Assembly: GCF_002938435.1 (NCBI RefSeq)
Contig: NZ_POQT01000036.1
Span: forward strand, 1-47,742
From: Blastococcus saxobsidens
GTDB taxonomy: Bacteria > Actinomycetota > Actinomycetes > Mycobacteriales > Geodermatophilaceae
Reading direction: 5' to 3'
DNA: 47,742 nt
Below the pieces are notes generated by a model. That model worked only from the letters and a program-made list of their open reading frames with translations, searched no databases and had not been told where the DNA came from. The position numbers and the translations under genes were made by a program. This document shows, one piece after another, positions 14,896-21,922 of the stretch (positions within the stretch are counted from its first letter, which is position 1; every line of letters starts with the position of its first letter).

Positions 14896-16254
14896 TCAGC
14901 CGGCGAGGACCGCCCACCCGTGCGCGGCCAGCCGGACGCGGGCCCCGTCGGTCCCGGGGGCGAGGACGTCGGCCGCCCCGGCCAGCACCTCACCGGCCCG
15001 CGCCGACGGCAGCTCCACGGGCCGGTCGGACAGCGACAGCGCGACGACGAGCCGCCCGTCGCCGGCCACGGCCTCGTACACCAGCTGCTCGTTGGCCAGG
15101 TGCAGGGTCGCGGTGCGCGCGGTGTGCAGCCACCGGTGCCGGCGGCGGAGCCCGATGAGCTCCTGGTGCAGTCGGTAGGTGGGCAGCCCGAGCTCCGAGA
15201 GCTCCTCCGGCCCGGCCGGGAACGGCGGCCGGACGGCGTCGTCGCCCCCGGCCCGGTCCTCCTTGATCCCGCGGAACGCGTGCTCGTCCCCCGCGTACAC
15301 CGCGGGTGTGCCGCCGGTGGTGAGCAGGACGACGAGGGCGTGCGCGAGGTGCCGCTCGTCGCGCAGCCGGCTGGCGATCCGGGTGACGTCGTGGTTGCCG
15401 ACGAAGGTGTACGGCGTGAAGTGCGCCAGGTGTCCGGCGTGTCGGCCGAGCGCGGCGTCGAGCTCGAAGAAGTTGGCGTCGTTCAGCGAGCTCCAGATCG
15501 CCTTCCACAGCTCGTACTGGGTGACGGCGTCCAGGTGCCCGTCGGCGACCAACCGGGCGTAGTCGCCGTGGATGACCTCGCCCATCAGGTACGCGCCGGG
15601 GTGCCGGGCGCGCACCCGGTCGGCCACCCGCGCCCAGAAGGCGGTCGGGACGGCGTACGCGGCGTCCAGCCGCCACCCGTCGGCACCGCGGTCGAGCCAG
15701 TGGCACATCACCTCCGTCACGTGGTCGACGATCGCGGGCGAGGCGTGGTCCAGGGCCACCAGCTGGGAGTGCCCCTCGAAGTCGTCGTGGTCGGGCTCGG
15801 TCCCGCGCCGCCACGCGTCCGGGCCGCCGGGCCACCGCAGCCGGAACCACGGCGCGGTGGGCGCCGCCGGGCCCTGCTCCAGGACCGCCCGGAACGCCGG
15901 GTACTCCCGGCCGACGTGGTTGAAGACGCCGTCGAGCAGCAGCCGGAGCCCGCGCTCGCGGCAGCCGGCCACGAGTGCGTCGAAGTCGCCGTCGTCCCCG
16001 AGCCGCGGGTCGATGCGCAGGTGGTCGACGGTGTCGTAGCCGTGCGTCGTGGACGCGAACACGGGCCCCAGCGCCAGGCCCGAGGCACCGAGCCGCACGG
16101 CGTGGTCCAGCCAGCCGGCCAGGTGGCCGAGGCGGTGGCGCACCGGCTGCCCCGGCCCGCTCCGCTGCTCCGCACCGACGAACCCCAGCGGGTACACGTG
16201 CCACCAGAGGGCGTCCCGGACCCACTCCGGTCCGTCGGTGCGCGAGGTGGTCAT
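14896..16254 (-). CDS. GH13 alpha-amylase family glycosidase
   Basis: A 452-residue protein with a complete GH13 catalytic barrel. Region I is DGVFNHVG (108-115), region [11 protein letters not shown] (192-200, nucleophile Asp197), region [11 protein letters not shown] (acid Glu226) and region IV FVGNHDV (Asp289). A short beta-sandwich C-domain follows. No signal peptide is seen, so it is a cytoplasmic enzyme acting on alpha-glucosides such as maltodextrins, trehalose or sucrose-type sugars. The ATG at 16254 starts just before the first barrel strand ([14 protein letters not shown]); an in-frame extension to 16335 has no features. Confidence 0.9.
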   Translation of the reverse strand: MTTSRTDGPEWVRDALWWHVYPLGFVGAEQRSGPGQPVRHRLGHLAGWLDHAVRLGASGLALGPVFASTTHGYDTVDHLRIDPRLGDDGDFDALVAGCRERGLRLLLDGVFNHVGREYPAFRAVLEQGPAAPTAPWFRLRWPGGPDAWRRGTEPDHDDFEGHSQLVALDHASPAIVDHVTEVMCHWLDRGADGWRLDAAYAVPTAFWARVADRVRARHPGAYLMGEVIHGDYARLVADGHLDAVTQYELWKAIWSSLNDANFFELDAALGRHAGHLAHFTPYTFVGNHDVTRIASRLRDERHLAHALVVLLTTGGTPAVYAGDEHAFRGIKEDRAGGDDAVRPPFPAGPEELSELGLPTYRLHQELIGLRRRHRWLHTARTATLHLANEQLVYEAVAGDGRLVVALSLSDRPVELPSARAGEVLAGAADVLAPGTDGARVRLAAHGWAVLAG

Positions 16255-16344
16255 GGCGGCGATGCTGCCCCACCCCACGGCCCCTCCGCAGCGGCGGGGC
16301 CGGGTGCCGGCGACCGCCGCGACACACCCCGGCACGGGGGGCCC

Positions 16345-16373
16345 TGGTCAAGATCGCCAGGTCGGGGTACAGT
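16345..16373 (+). promoter_or_regulatory. Promoter of the cold-shock gene
   Basis: TGGTCA (16345-16350), exactly 17 bases, then TACAGT (16368-16373): a good housekeeping-type promoter and the clearest one in the window. Start of transcription is expected near 16380. Confidence 0.6.
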
Positions 16374-16524
16374 CTTCCTCGGTCGCTGTTGCGCCTCTGC
16401 TTTCGTTCTTGAACGTCCGCAGTCGTCTCTGCCTGACGTTCCTCTCGGTCCTGCCGGTCGGTGCGGCGGCCCCGCACCCGGTACGTACCTGTGCGGACAC
16501 CTCCCAGCACGGAATGAGAACGAC
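16374..16524 (+). promoter_or_regulatory. Long 5' leader of the cold-shock mRNA
   Basis: About 145 bases separate the expected transcription start from the ATG. The first half is strikingly T-rich for this genome (cttcctcggtcgctg, ctttcgttcttgaac). Cold-shock genes commonly carry long structured leaders that change fold with temperature and control translation. No known riboswitch consensus is visible. Confidence 0.45.
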
Positions 16525-16728
16525 ATGGCTCAGGGCACTGTGAAGTGGTTCAACGCGGAGAAGGGCTTCGGGTTCATCGCCCAGGACGGCGGCGGCGCCG
16601 ACGTCTTCTGCCACTACTCCGCCATCGCGAGTGACGGCTACCGTTCGCTCGACGAGGGCCAGCAGGTGGAGTTCGACGTCACGCAGGGCCAGAAGGGCCC
16701 GCAGGCGGAGAACGTCCGCCCGATCTGA
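16525..16728 (+). CDS. cspA: Cold-shock protein (CspA family)
   Basis: A 67-residue single cold-shock domain: [15 protein letters not shown] holds the RNP1 motif KGFGFI, and DVFCHYSAI is RNP2, with Cys where Val is usual. It binds single-stranded RNA/DNA and acts as an RNA chaperone in the cytoplasm. Length is the family standard. It is flanked by its own promoter, a long leader and a strong terminator, so it forms a single-gene transcription unit. Confidence 0.96.
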   Translation: MAQGTVKWFNAEKGFGFIAQDGGGADVFCHYSAIASDGYRSLDEGQQVEFDVTQGQKGPQAENVRPI

Positions 16729-16740
16729 TCGGGTAGCACG

Positions 16741-16774
16741 AAGGGGCCACGGCGCAGCGCGCCGTGGCCCCTTT
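16741..16774 (+). terminator. Rho-independent terminator of the cold-shock gene
   Basis: Arms 16741-16755 and 16759-16773 pair perfectly over 15 bp with a three-base loop (agc), followed by ttcgcctct. It starts 12 bases after the cold-shock stop. Confidence 0.85.
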
Positions 16775-16834
16775 CGCCTCTCCGGCCCCGGATCAGGCGT
16801 AGCGTCGACTCCGACACGAGGGGACCCCATCGCC

Positions 16835-17065
16835 ATGCACGTGGGACGTTGCGCGGAAGCCCATCTGGGTTGCCCCTGCCGGGGCGACGAGGCCATCCAC
16901 GAGGAGCGGTCCCGCGAACTCAGCGAGGCCCGCGCCACCGCCGACCTGTCGGTCGAGTGCCCCGAGTGCGGTTCCCCGACCACCCCGCTGAGCATCGTCT
17001 CGTGGGGCAACTGCCGGGCCTGCCGCACCGCGCACTCCCGCTCCACGCACCCGCTGCGCTGGTGA
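16835..17065 (+). CDS. Small Cys/His-rich protein, putative zinc-binding
   Basis: A 76-residue protein with nine-odd metal-ligand-type residues: an N-terminal cluster (MHVGRC, GCPCRGDE) and a C-terminal zinc-ribbon-like pair (CPECG, NCRACR), then a His-containing basic tail. A charged helix (HEERSRELSEARATADL) links the two. No family is recognised. The ATG at 16835 follows cgagggga. A TAGCGT -10-like hexamer lies at 16800-16805. It stands alone between the cold-shock terminator and the flavodoxin gene. A structural zinc site is inference from the cysteine spacing. Confidence 0.65.
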   Translation: MHVGRCAEAHLGCPCRGDEAIHEERSRELSEARATADLSVECPECGSPTTPLSIVSWGNCRACRTAHSRSTHPLRW

Positions 17066-17244
17066 CCTCGCACTCCCCTTGAGCCGCTGCGTCGCGGGTG
17101 TCCGCCACCTCGCTCTGCAGCGTCCCCGGCCGGACGTCGCCGTCGCCACTGCAGCGGTCGGCGACGGCGTCCTGCCGGGGAACCAACCGTCCGCCCCGGC
17201 CCCGGTCGACCCCCTCGACGGGGACGGCGGCGCCGAGCAGCCGC

Positions 17245-17685
17245 TCAGAGCCCGACGGCGACCGTGGCGGCCAGCTCGCGAACCCCGTCCAGGTCCGCCG
17301 GCGACGGTGCCCCGGTCAGGCTCAGCGGCGCCGCGACCCGCTTCCAGCGCAGCGCACCGGCGATCTGCTCGATGCTCCGCAGCGCGCCCGCCGTGTCGTC
17401 GTTGCCGTGCACGTAGACGCCGTACGGCAGCCCACCCGTCGCGTCGAGGCAGGGGTAGTAGACCGTGTCGAAGAAGTGCTTGAGCGCCCCGGACATGTAG
17501 CCGATGTTGGCCGGCGTGCCCAGGAGCACGCCGTCGGCGGCCAGCAGGTCCGCCGCACCGGCCGAGAGCGCCGGCCGCAGGCACAGCTCGACGTCGTCGA
17601 CCATCGCCGCGCCCTCCTGCACCGCTTCCAGCACCGTCTGGAGAGCGGGCGAGGGCGTGTGGTGGACGACCAGCAGACGGGGCAC
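17245..17685 (-). CDS. Flavodoxin/NAD(P)H-dependent FMN reductase-like protein
   Basis: A 146-residue flavodoxin-fold protein. The first strand and phosphate loop are LLVVHHTPSPALQTV, and the flavin-binding segment GTPANIGYMSGALKHFFD is diagnostic. It probably carries FMN and takes part in quinone or small-molecule reduction. The GTG at 17685 is the only start that leaves a normal first beta strand; a GACAAT hexamer six bases before it suggests a leaderless transcript. No gene is seen in the 179 bases downstream (17066-17244). Confidence 0.8.
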   Translation of the reverse strand: MPRLLVVHHTPSPALQTVLEAVQEGAAMVDDVELCLRPALSAGAADLLAADGVLLGTPANIGYMSGALKHFFDTVYYPCLDATGGLPYGVYVHGNDDTAGALRSIEQIAGALRWKRVAAPLSLTGAPSPADLDGVRELAATVAVGL

Positions 17686-17718
17686 GCGGGCATTGTCGCC
17701 GCCGTGGACGGGTGAGGC

Positions 17719-17988
17719 ATGCACCTGGTGCTCGAGTACGCGCTGACCGAGGACTACCTGGAGCGCCGGGCGGCGCTCCGCGAGGAACACCTGGGCCTGG
17801 CCCGGGCCGCCCACGAGCGGGGCGAGCTCCTGCTGGCCGGCGCGCTGCCCGATCCGTTCGACCGCGCCCTGCTGGTGTGGAGCGCCCCGCGGGAGGTCGT
17901 CGAGCGGTTCGTCGCGGCGGACCCCTACGTCCGCTCCGGTCTGGTGACCGGCTGGACGATCCGCGACTGGAACGTCGTCGTCGGCTGA
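17719..17988 (+). CDS. YciI-like protein
   Basis: An 89-residue YCII-domain protein, a small alpha-beta fold related to muconolactone isomerase: MHLVLEYALTEDYLERR, the REEHLGLARAAHERGELLLAGAL region with the conserved His, and DPYVRSGLVTGWTIRDWNVV. Ribosome site gtgagg. YciI proteins are often catalytic or binding modules of unknown role. Its 3' end overlaps the converging mug gene by 64 bases. Confidence 0.88.
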   Translation: MHLVLEYALTEDYLERRAALREEHLGLARAAHERGELLLAGALPDPFDRALLVWSAPREVVERFVAADPYVRSGLVTGWTIRDWNVVVG

Positions 17989-18500
17989 GCCCGGCCAGCT
18001 GCCCGCGCGCAGTCGGCGTACGCGCGGGCCAGGTCGGGCAGCTGGGCGTGCGCGTTGAGCCCGCTCGGGTTCGGCAGCGCCCACGTCTGCGCGCCACCGA
18101 TCCGCTCGGGCTGCGGTCCGGCGACGGCCTTCGGCCGGCCGAACGCCTCGCGCCAGGCCGTGATGCCCAGGACGGCGAGGACCCGCGGCCGGTACGTGGT
18201 CACCAGCGCGGTGAGTGCCTCGGCGCCGGCTCGCAGCTCGTCGGCGGACAGCTCCGCCGCGGTGCGGGTCGGCCGGTCGACCAGGTTGGTGACGCCCAGC
18301 CCGTAGCGGAGCAGCTCGCGGTCCTCCTCGGGGGCCAGCTGCCGCGGCGTCAGCCCCGCGCGGTGCAGCGCGGGCCAGAACCGGTTGCCCGGCCGGGCGA
18401 AGTGGTGCCCCCGCTCGGCCGACATCAGCGACGGGTTGATGCCGCAGAACAGCACGTCGAGCCCCGGCGCGACGACGTCGGGCAGCGGCTTGTCCGGCAC
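17925..18500 (-). CDS. mug: G/U mismatch-specific DNA glycosylase
   Basis: A 191-residue uracil-DNA glycosylase of the Mug/TDG family. Motif 1 is GINPS (residues about 20-24) with the activating Asn, and motif 2 is NPSGLNAHAQ, which replaces the usual HPS. It removes uracil or ethenocytosine opposite G. GTG start at 18500 with gggagg eight bases upstream. The C-terminus runs past the usual end and overlaps the 3' end of the converging YciI gene. Confidence 0.92.
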   Translation of the reverse strand: MPDKPLPDVVAPGLDVLFCGINPSLMSAERGHHFARPGNRFWPALHRAGLTPRQLAPEEDRELLRYGLGVTNLVDRPTRTAAELSADELRAGAEALTALVTTYRPRVLAVLGITAWREAFGRPKAVAGPQPERIGGAQTWALPNPSGLNAHAQLPDLARAYADCARAAGRAQPTTTFQSRIVQPVTRPERT

Positions 18501-18529
18501 CCGGCCATCCTCCCGCAGGGGCGGCCGGC

Positions 18530-19249
18530 TCAGCGCGGGCGGCCGTTCCCGCCCGGCACCGCGCCGGTGTCGGTGAGCTCGCGCGCCACCTCGAAGAGCT
18601 TCCGGTTCAGCTCCTGGGAGACCCGGGCGAGCACGCCGAACGCCTGGTCCGCCGTGAGCCTGTGCCGCTCCATCAGGATCCCCTTGGCCTGCCCGATCAG
18701 GTCCCGGTGCGCCATGCCGTCGCGCAGGTGGGACTCGTGCTCCGCACCGGCCAGCGCCACGGCGGCGTGCGCGGCGAACAGCTGACCGATCTCCTCGGAC
18801 TCCCCGTCGAAGGCGTTCGGCGTGCGGGCGTACAGGTTGAGGGCACCGAGCTGGTCGCCCTCCACGAAGAGCTGGAAGCACATCATGCTGGCCACCCCTA
18901 GGAGCGGGGCCTCCCGGGCGAAATCGGGCCAGCGCTCGTCGCCGGCGACGTCGTCGACCCGGACGACCTGCTCCTCCCACACCGCATCCATGCAGGGACC
19001 CTGCCCGATCCGGCCCTGCAGCTCGTCGGCCGCACGCGCCTGGTCGCTGGTCGACGCCCGCGGCTCGACCCTCGAACGGCCTACCACGTAGCTGACGCTG
19101 CACTCGTCGGCGTGCGGCACGGCGCCCACCGCGCAGGTCGCGATGGCATCGAGAGTCCCCTCGACGTCGCCGTGCTCCTCCTGCAACTGGCGGGCGACCC
19201 GGCTCATCGTCTCGCCCAGAGGCCGACCGTCGGTGAGTTCCTGTGCCAC
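18530..19249 (-). CDS. GAF and ANTAR domain regulator
   Basis: A 239-residue protein: GAF domain (about residues 20-165; GRIGQGPCMDAVWEE, FQLFVEGDQLGALNLYA), a linker, then a C-terminal ANTAR domain (HRDLIGQAKGILMERHRLT, ADQAFGVLARVSQELNRKL). ANTAR proteins bind paired hexaloop RNA hairpins and prevent transcription termination; the GAF part would sense a ligand, redox state or partner. The start is GTG at 19249, six bases after a TAGGCT -10 element, so the message is probably leaderless. Confidence 0.92.
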   Translation of the reverse strand: MAQELTDGRPLGETMSRVARQLQEEHGDVEGTLDAIATCAVGAVPHADECSVSYVVGRSRVEPRASTSDQARAADELQGRIGQGPCMDAVWEEQVVRVDDVAGDERWPDFAREAPLLGVASMMCFQLFVEGDQLGALNLYARTPNAFDGESEEIGQLFAAHAAVALAGAEHESHLRDGMAHRDLIGQAKGILMERHRLTADQAFGVLARVSQELNRKLFEVARELTDTGAVPGGNGRPR

Positions 19250-19255
19250 GCGTGG

Positions 19256-19284
19256 AGCCTAGCCAGGCAACGGTCCCGCGTCTG
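19256..19284 (-). promoter_or_regulatory. Promoter of the GAF-ANTAR gene (leaderless)
   Basis: On the minus strand CAGACG (19284-19279), 17 bases, TAGGCT (19261-19256), then six bases to the GTG. The spacing places the first transcribed base on the G of the start codon. Confidence 0.55.
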
Positions 19285-19316
19285 CCCGCGCGGACGACCG
19301 GGCGCCGGAATCCAGG

Positions 19317-19976
19317 TCAGCGGTAGGTGAGCAGGTGGCGACGGTCGCCGGTGACGTGCGCGTGGTCGTTGAAGGCCAGCAGCGACAACCCCGAGCCGCC
19401 GGCCGCCAGCGAGGTGACGCCGACGTTGACCGCGGCCCGGTTGAGTGCCACCACGCCGTCGGCCGGGGCGCCGAGCAGCCCGGCCACGACCGCGGCGATG
19501 ACGCCGCCGGAGCTGACCGCCACCGCATCCCGCCCGGACCCGAGGCCGGCCGCGAGGTCGCGCACCGCGGCGAGCGCCCCGGCGGAGAATGCGGGCCAGC
19601 CGTCGGCGTTCCCGGCCGTGATCCACGACCGCAGCGCGCCGTCGAGCAGTCGCTGCACCTGGCGTGACCCGGATCCGCCCGCCGCCTCGTCCCCGGCGTC
19701 GGCCGGAAAGCGCTCGAGGAGGTCCAGGTGGTCGTACTCGTCCAGCCGGGCGTCCGGACCGGCGACCGGCCCGAAGCCGGCGGCCTCCGTCAGCAGCGCG
19801 GCGGTGTCCCGCTGCCGGCGCAGCCTGCCAGAGACGACGAGCGGATCCCGCAGCCCGCGCCGCCGAAGCTCCTCCCCCACGCTCCGGGCCTGCTCCCGCC
19901 CCAGGTCGCTGAGGACGTCGTAGTCGTCGGCGCCGAAGGAGGCCTGCCCGTGGCGGACCAGGCAGATCAGCGGCAT
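19317..19976 (-). CDS. Histidine phosphatase family protein
   Basis: A 219-residue phosphoglycerate-mutase-like phosphatase. The catalytic RHG motif is LVRHGQASFG at the N-terminus, with a SGRLRRQRDTA region for the second Arg. The second His motif, usually SHGG, reads SSGG (AVSSGGVIAAVVAG), so the second histidine is replaced by Ser. The N-terminus overlaps the end of the phosphotransferase gene by 10 bases, so the two form an operon. This phosphatase/phosphotransferase pairing recurs in actinobacteria and proteobacteria near acyl-CoA dehydrogenases; none is adjacent here. Confidence 0.88.
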   Translation of the reverse strand: MPLICLVRHGQASFGADDYDVLSDLGREQARSVGEELRRRGLRDPLVVSGRLRRQRDTAALLTEAAGFGPVAGPDARLDEYDHLDLLERFPADAGDEAAGGSGSRQVQRLLDGALRSWITAGNADGWPAFSAGALAAVRDLAAGLGSGRDAVAVSSGGVIAAVVAGLLGAPADGVVALNRAAVNVGVTSLAAGGSGLSLLAFNDHAHVTGDRRHLLTYR

Positions 19977-21034
19977 CCGGCCAGCCGCTCGGCGCGCTCG
20001 AGCAGGACGGCCGCGGCGAAGCCGAAGTTCGCGAAGCGCGGGTTGGTGGTGTGCCCGGACCGGTAGCGCGCCCAGATCTGCTGGATGATCACGGCCAGCC
20101 GGAACAGGCCGAACACCTCGTAGAACGTCCAGTTCCCCGTCCGCAGGCCGGTCCGCGCCAGGTAGCGCTCGACCAGCTCCTCGCGGGTGGGCATGCCGGG
20201 CAGGATGCTCGGCTGGTCGGAGACCAGCCCGAACTCCTCGTCGTCGTCGGCGGTGACCCAGTAGGCCAGCGAGGCGCCGAGGTCCATCAGCGGGTCGCCG
20301 ACGGTGGCCATCTCCCAGTCCAGGACGCCGGTGATCCGGGGGGTGCCGGAGAGGTCCAGCACCAGGTTGTCGAGCTTCCAGTCGCCGTGCAGCAGGCTGG
20401 CCCGGACCTCCTGCGGCTGGTGCTCGGCCAGCCAGGCCATGAGCTCCCCGGCCGGCGGCACGTCATCGGTCAGCGCGTCCCGGAAACGCCGGGACCAGCC
20501 CTCCACCTGGCGGCGGACGTAGCCGGGACCGCGCCCCAGATCGGCCAGCCCGGCCTGGTCGACGTCGATCGAGTGCAGGTCCGCCAGGGTGTCGTAGGCG
20601 GTCGCGCCGAGGACCCGGGCCTGCTCGGGCGGGAGCTCCACGCCCTCGGGCAGCTTCCGGCCCAGGATCGTGCCGCGCAGCCGCTCCATGACGTAGAACT
20701 CGCTGCCGATCACCGAGGGGTCCTCGCAGAACCCGTGGATCTCGGCGACGACGTCCAGGTGCAGGCGCAGCCGCTGCTGCACCCGCACCTCGCGGCCCAT
20801 GTCGTGCGCCGAGGCGGCCTTGTGGCCGTGCGGCGGACGCCGGAGCACGAGGTCGAGGTCGCCGTAGTCCAGCAGGTAGGTGAGGTTGCTGGCGCCTCCC
20901 GAGAACTGCCGCACCTGCGGCGAGGGGCGCCCGTCGAGCGCGGGGACGCGCGGCGCCAGCCACGCGTGCACCGCCTCGACGTCGAAAGCGTCCTCGGGAC
21001 GGACATCGCGGACTCGGGTCGCGTTCTCGCTCAT
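19967..21034 (-). CDS. Phosphotransferase family protein (ACAD10/11 kinase-domain-like)
   Basis: A 355-residue aminoglycoside-phosphotransferase-fold kinase. A nucleotide-loop region FSGGASNLTYLLDYGD is followed by the catalytic LLHGDWKLDNLVLD and the metal-binding GVLDWEMATVGDPLMDLG. The overall pattern matches the kinase domain of ACAD10/ACAD11 and the 4-hydroxyacyl-CoA kinase LvaA rather than drug-resistance enzymes. Such kinases phosphorylate hydroxyacyl-CoAs before dehydration. It is the first gene of a pair with the histidine phosphatase. Substrate here is inferred by family only. Confidence 0.88.
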   Translation of the reverse strand: MSENATRVRDVRPEDAFDVEAVHAWLAPRVPALDGRPSPQVRQFSGGASNLTYLLDYGDLDLVLRRPPHGHKAASAHDMGREVRVQQRLRLHLDVVAEIHGFCEDPSVIGSEFYVMERLRGTILGRKLPEGVELPPEQARVLGATAYDTLADLHSIDVDQAGLADLGRGPGYVRRQVEGWSRRFRDALTDDVPPAGELMAWLAEHQPQEVRASLLHGDWKLDNLVLDLSGTPRITGVLDWEMATVGDPLMDLGASLAYWVTADDDEEFGLVSDQPSILPGMPTREELVERYLARTGLRTGNWTFYEVFGLFRLAVIIQQIWARYRSGHTTNPRFANFGFAAAVLLERAERLAGCR

Positions 21035-21186
21035 CGCCGCTCATCCCACCACGACGCCGGGACCGCTGGCCGAGCCCCGTCGGGTATAGCGTCGGCCACG
21101 CGGTCGAGAGCCCGGCCCACCTCGCGGGACGACGCGAGGGAGCCGGGTGCTGCGCCTCGAGCCCGGGTGACGACGGGAGGCCGGCC

Positions 21187-21645
21187 ATGGCAGCACCTGC
21201 GAACCCGCCGGACCTGGACCACGACGCGGGCTGGGTCCCGTTCCAGGTCTCGGTGGACGTCGGCACCGCCACCGTGGTGGTCGCCGGCGAACTCGACCGC
21301 GAGCACGCCCCCTACGTGCTCGACGGCCTGTGGTCGCTGACCCGCAGCGAGCGGTCCCGGTGGGTCCTCGACACCGAGCGGGTGACCTTCTGCGATGCGG
21401 CCGGCCTGCGGACCCTCGTCACGGGGCACCACCTGGCCCGGCGGCACGGCTGCCAGATGGTCCTCGAACGCCCCAGCCCGTGCCTGCACCGGCTGGTGGT
21501 CCTGGTCGGGCTCGACGGCCTGCTGGTGCTGCTCCCCGCGGGGCCCGCCGCCGTCGACGAGCACCGGCCGCTCCCCCCGACCGGCCTGCTGCGGGCGGGC
21601 CAGCGCGGCCGGGCGGTCCCGGGCCCGGCGCCGCGCTCGCGCTGA
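21187..21645 (+). CDS. STAS domain protein (anti-sigma factor antagonist-like)
   Basis: A 152-residue protein with one STAS domain over about residues 15-110: VSVDVGTATVVVAGELDREHAPYV, DTERVTFCDAAGLRTLV, then RRHGCQMVLERPSPCLHRLVVL. The phospho-acceptor position sits in the CDAAGL loop where Ser/Thr is usual (DSSGL in SpoIIAA), so phosphorylation control may be lost. A Pro/Arg-rich tail follows. Ribosome site gggagg. A TAGCGT -10-like hexamer is at 21087-21092. Confidence 0.82.
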   Translation: MAAPANPPDLDHDAGWVPFQVSVDVGTATVVVAGELDREHAPYVLDGLWSLTRSERSRWVLDTERVTFCDAAGLRTLVTGHHLARRHGCQMVLERPSPCLHRLVVLVGLDGLLVLLPAGPAAVDEHRPLPPTGLLRAGQRGRAVPGPAPRSR

Positions 21646-21663
21646 GCGGTGCGCCGGGGGGCG

Positions 21664-21897
21664 CTACTGGACCGGCGCCTCCGGCGGCGGCAGCTGGACG
21701 GCGAGCTGCTCGTCGACCGACACGACGCCGTCGACCGCGGTGAGCGCGCCGGCAGCGCCGGGCGGGACGGATCCGGTGATGATGCCGAGGCCGTCGAGCA
21801 CCTGGTCCACCTGCATGCCCCGTGCACGCAACCCCTGGACGACGCCGTCCAGGGCGGCCAGGTGCCCGTCGTCGACGGTGACGCTGACGTGGGTCAT
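21664..21897 (-). CDS. Free-standing protease propeptide/inhibitor I9-like protein
   Basis: A 77-residue protein with a beta-alpha-beta-beta-alpha-beta pattern like the subtilisin propeptide (inhibitor I9): MTHVSVTVDD, helix HLAALDGVVQGLRARGM, VDQVLDGLGIITGSVP, helix AAGALTAVDGVVSVDEQ, and an acidic-proline tail PPPEAPVQ. It follows the subtilase gene by 25 bases on the same strand. A propeptide supplied in trans could fold or inhibit that protease. Proteins like it are sometimes labelled ketohydroxyglutarate aldolase in databases, but it is far too short for an aldolase. Confidence 0.7.
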   Translation of the reverse strand: MTHVSVTVDDGHLAALDGVVQGLRARGMQVDQVLDGLGIITGSVPPGAAGALTAVDGVVSVDEQLAVQLPPPEAPVQ

Positions 21898-21922
21898 GCC
21901 GCGCAGGTTACGCGGCGATGCC

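Noticed and set aside
16728-16741. GGGTAG at 16731-16736 as a further stress promoter
   Set aside because: It lies just after the cold-shock stop and before its terminator, so no gene would be served.
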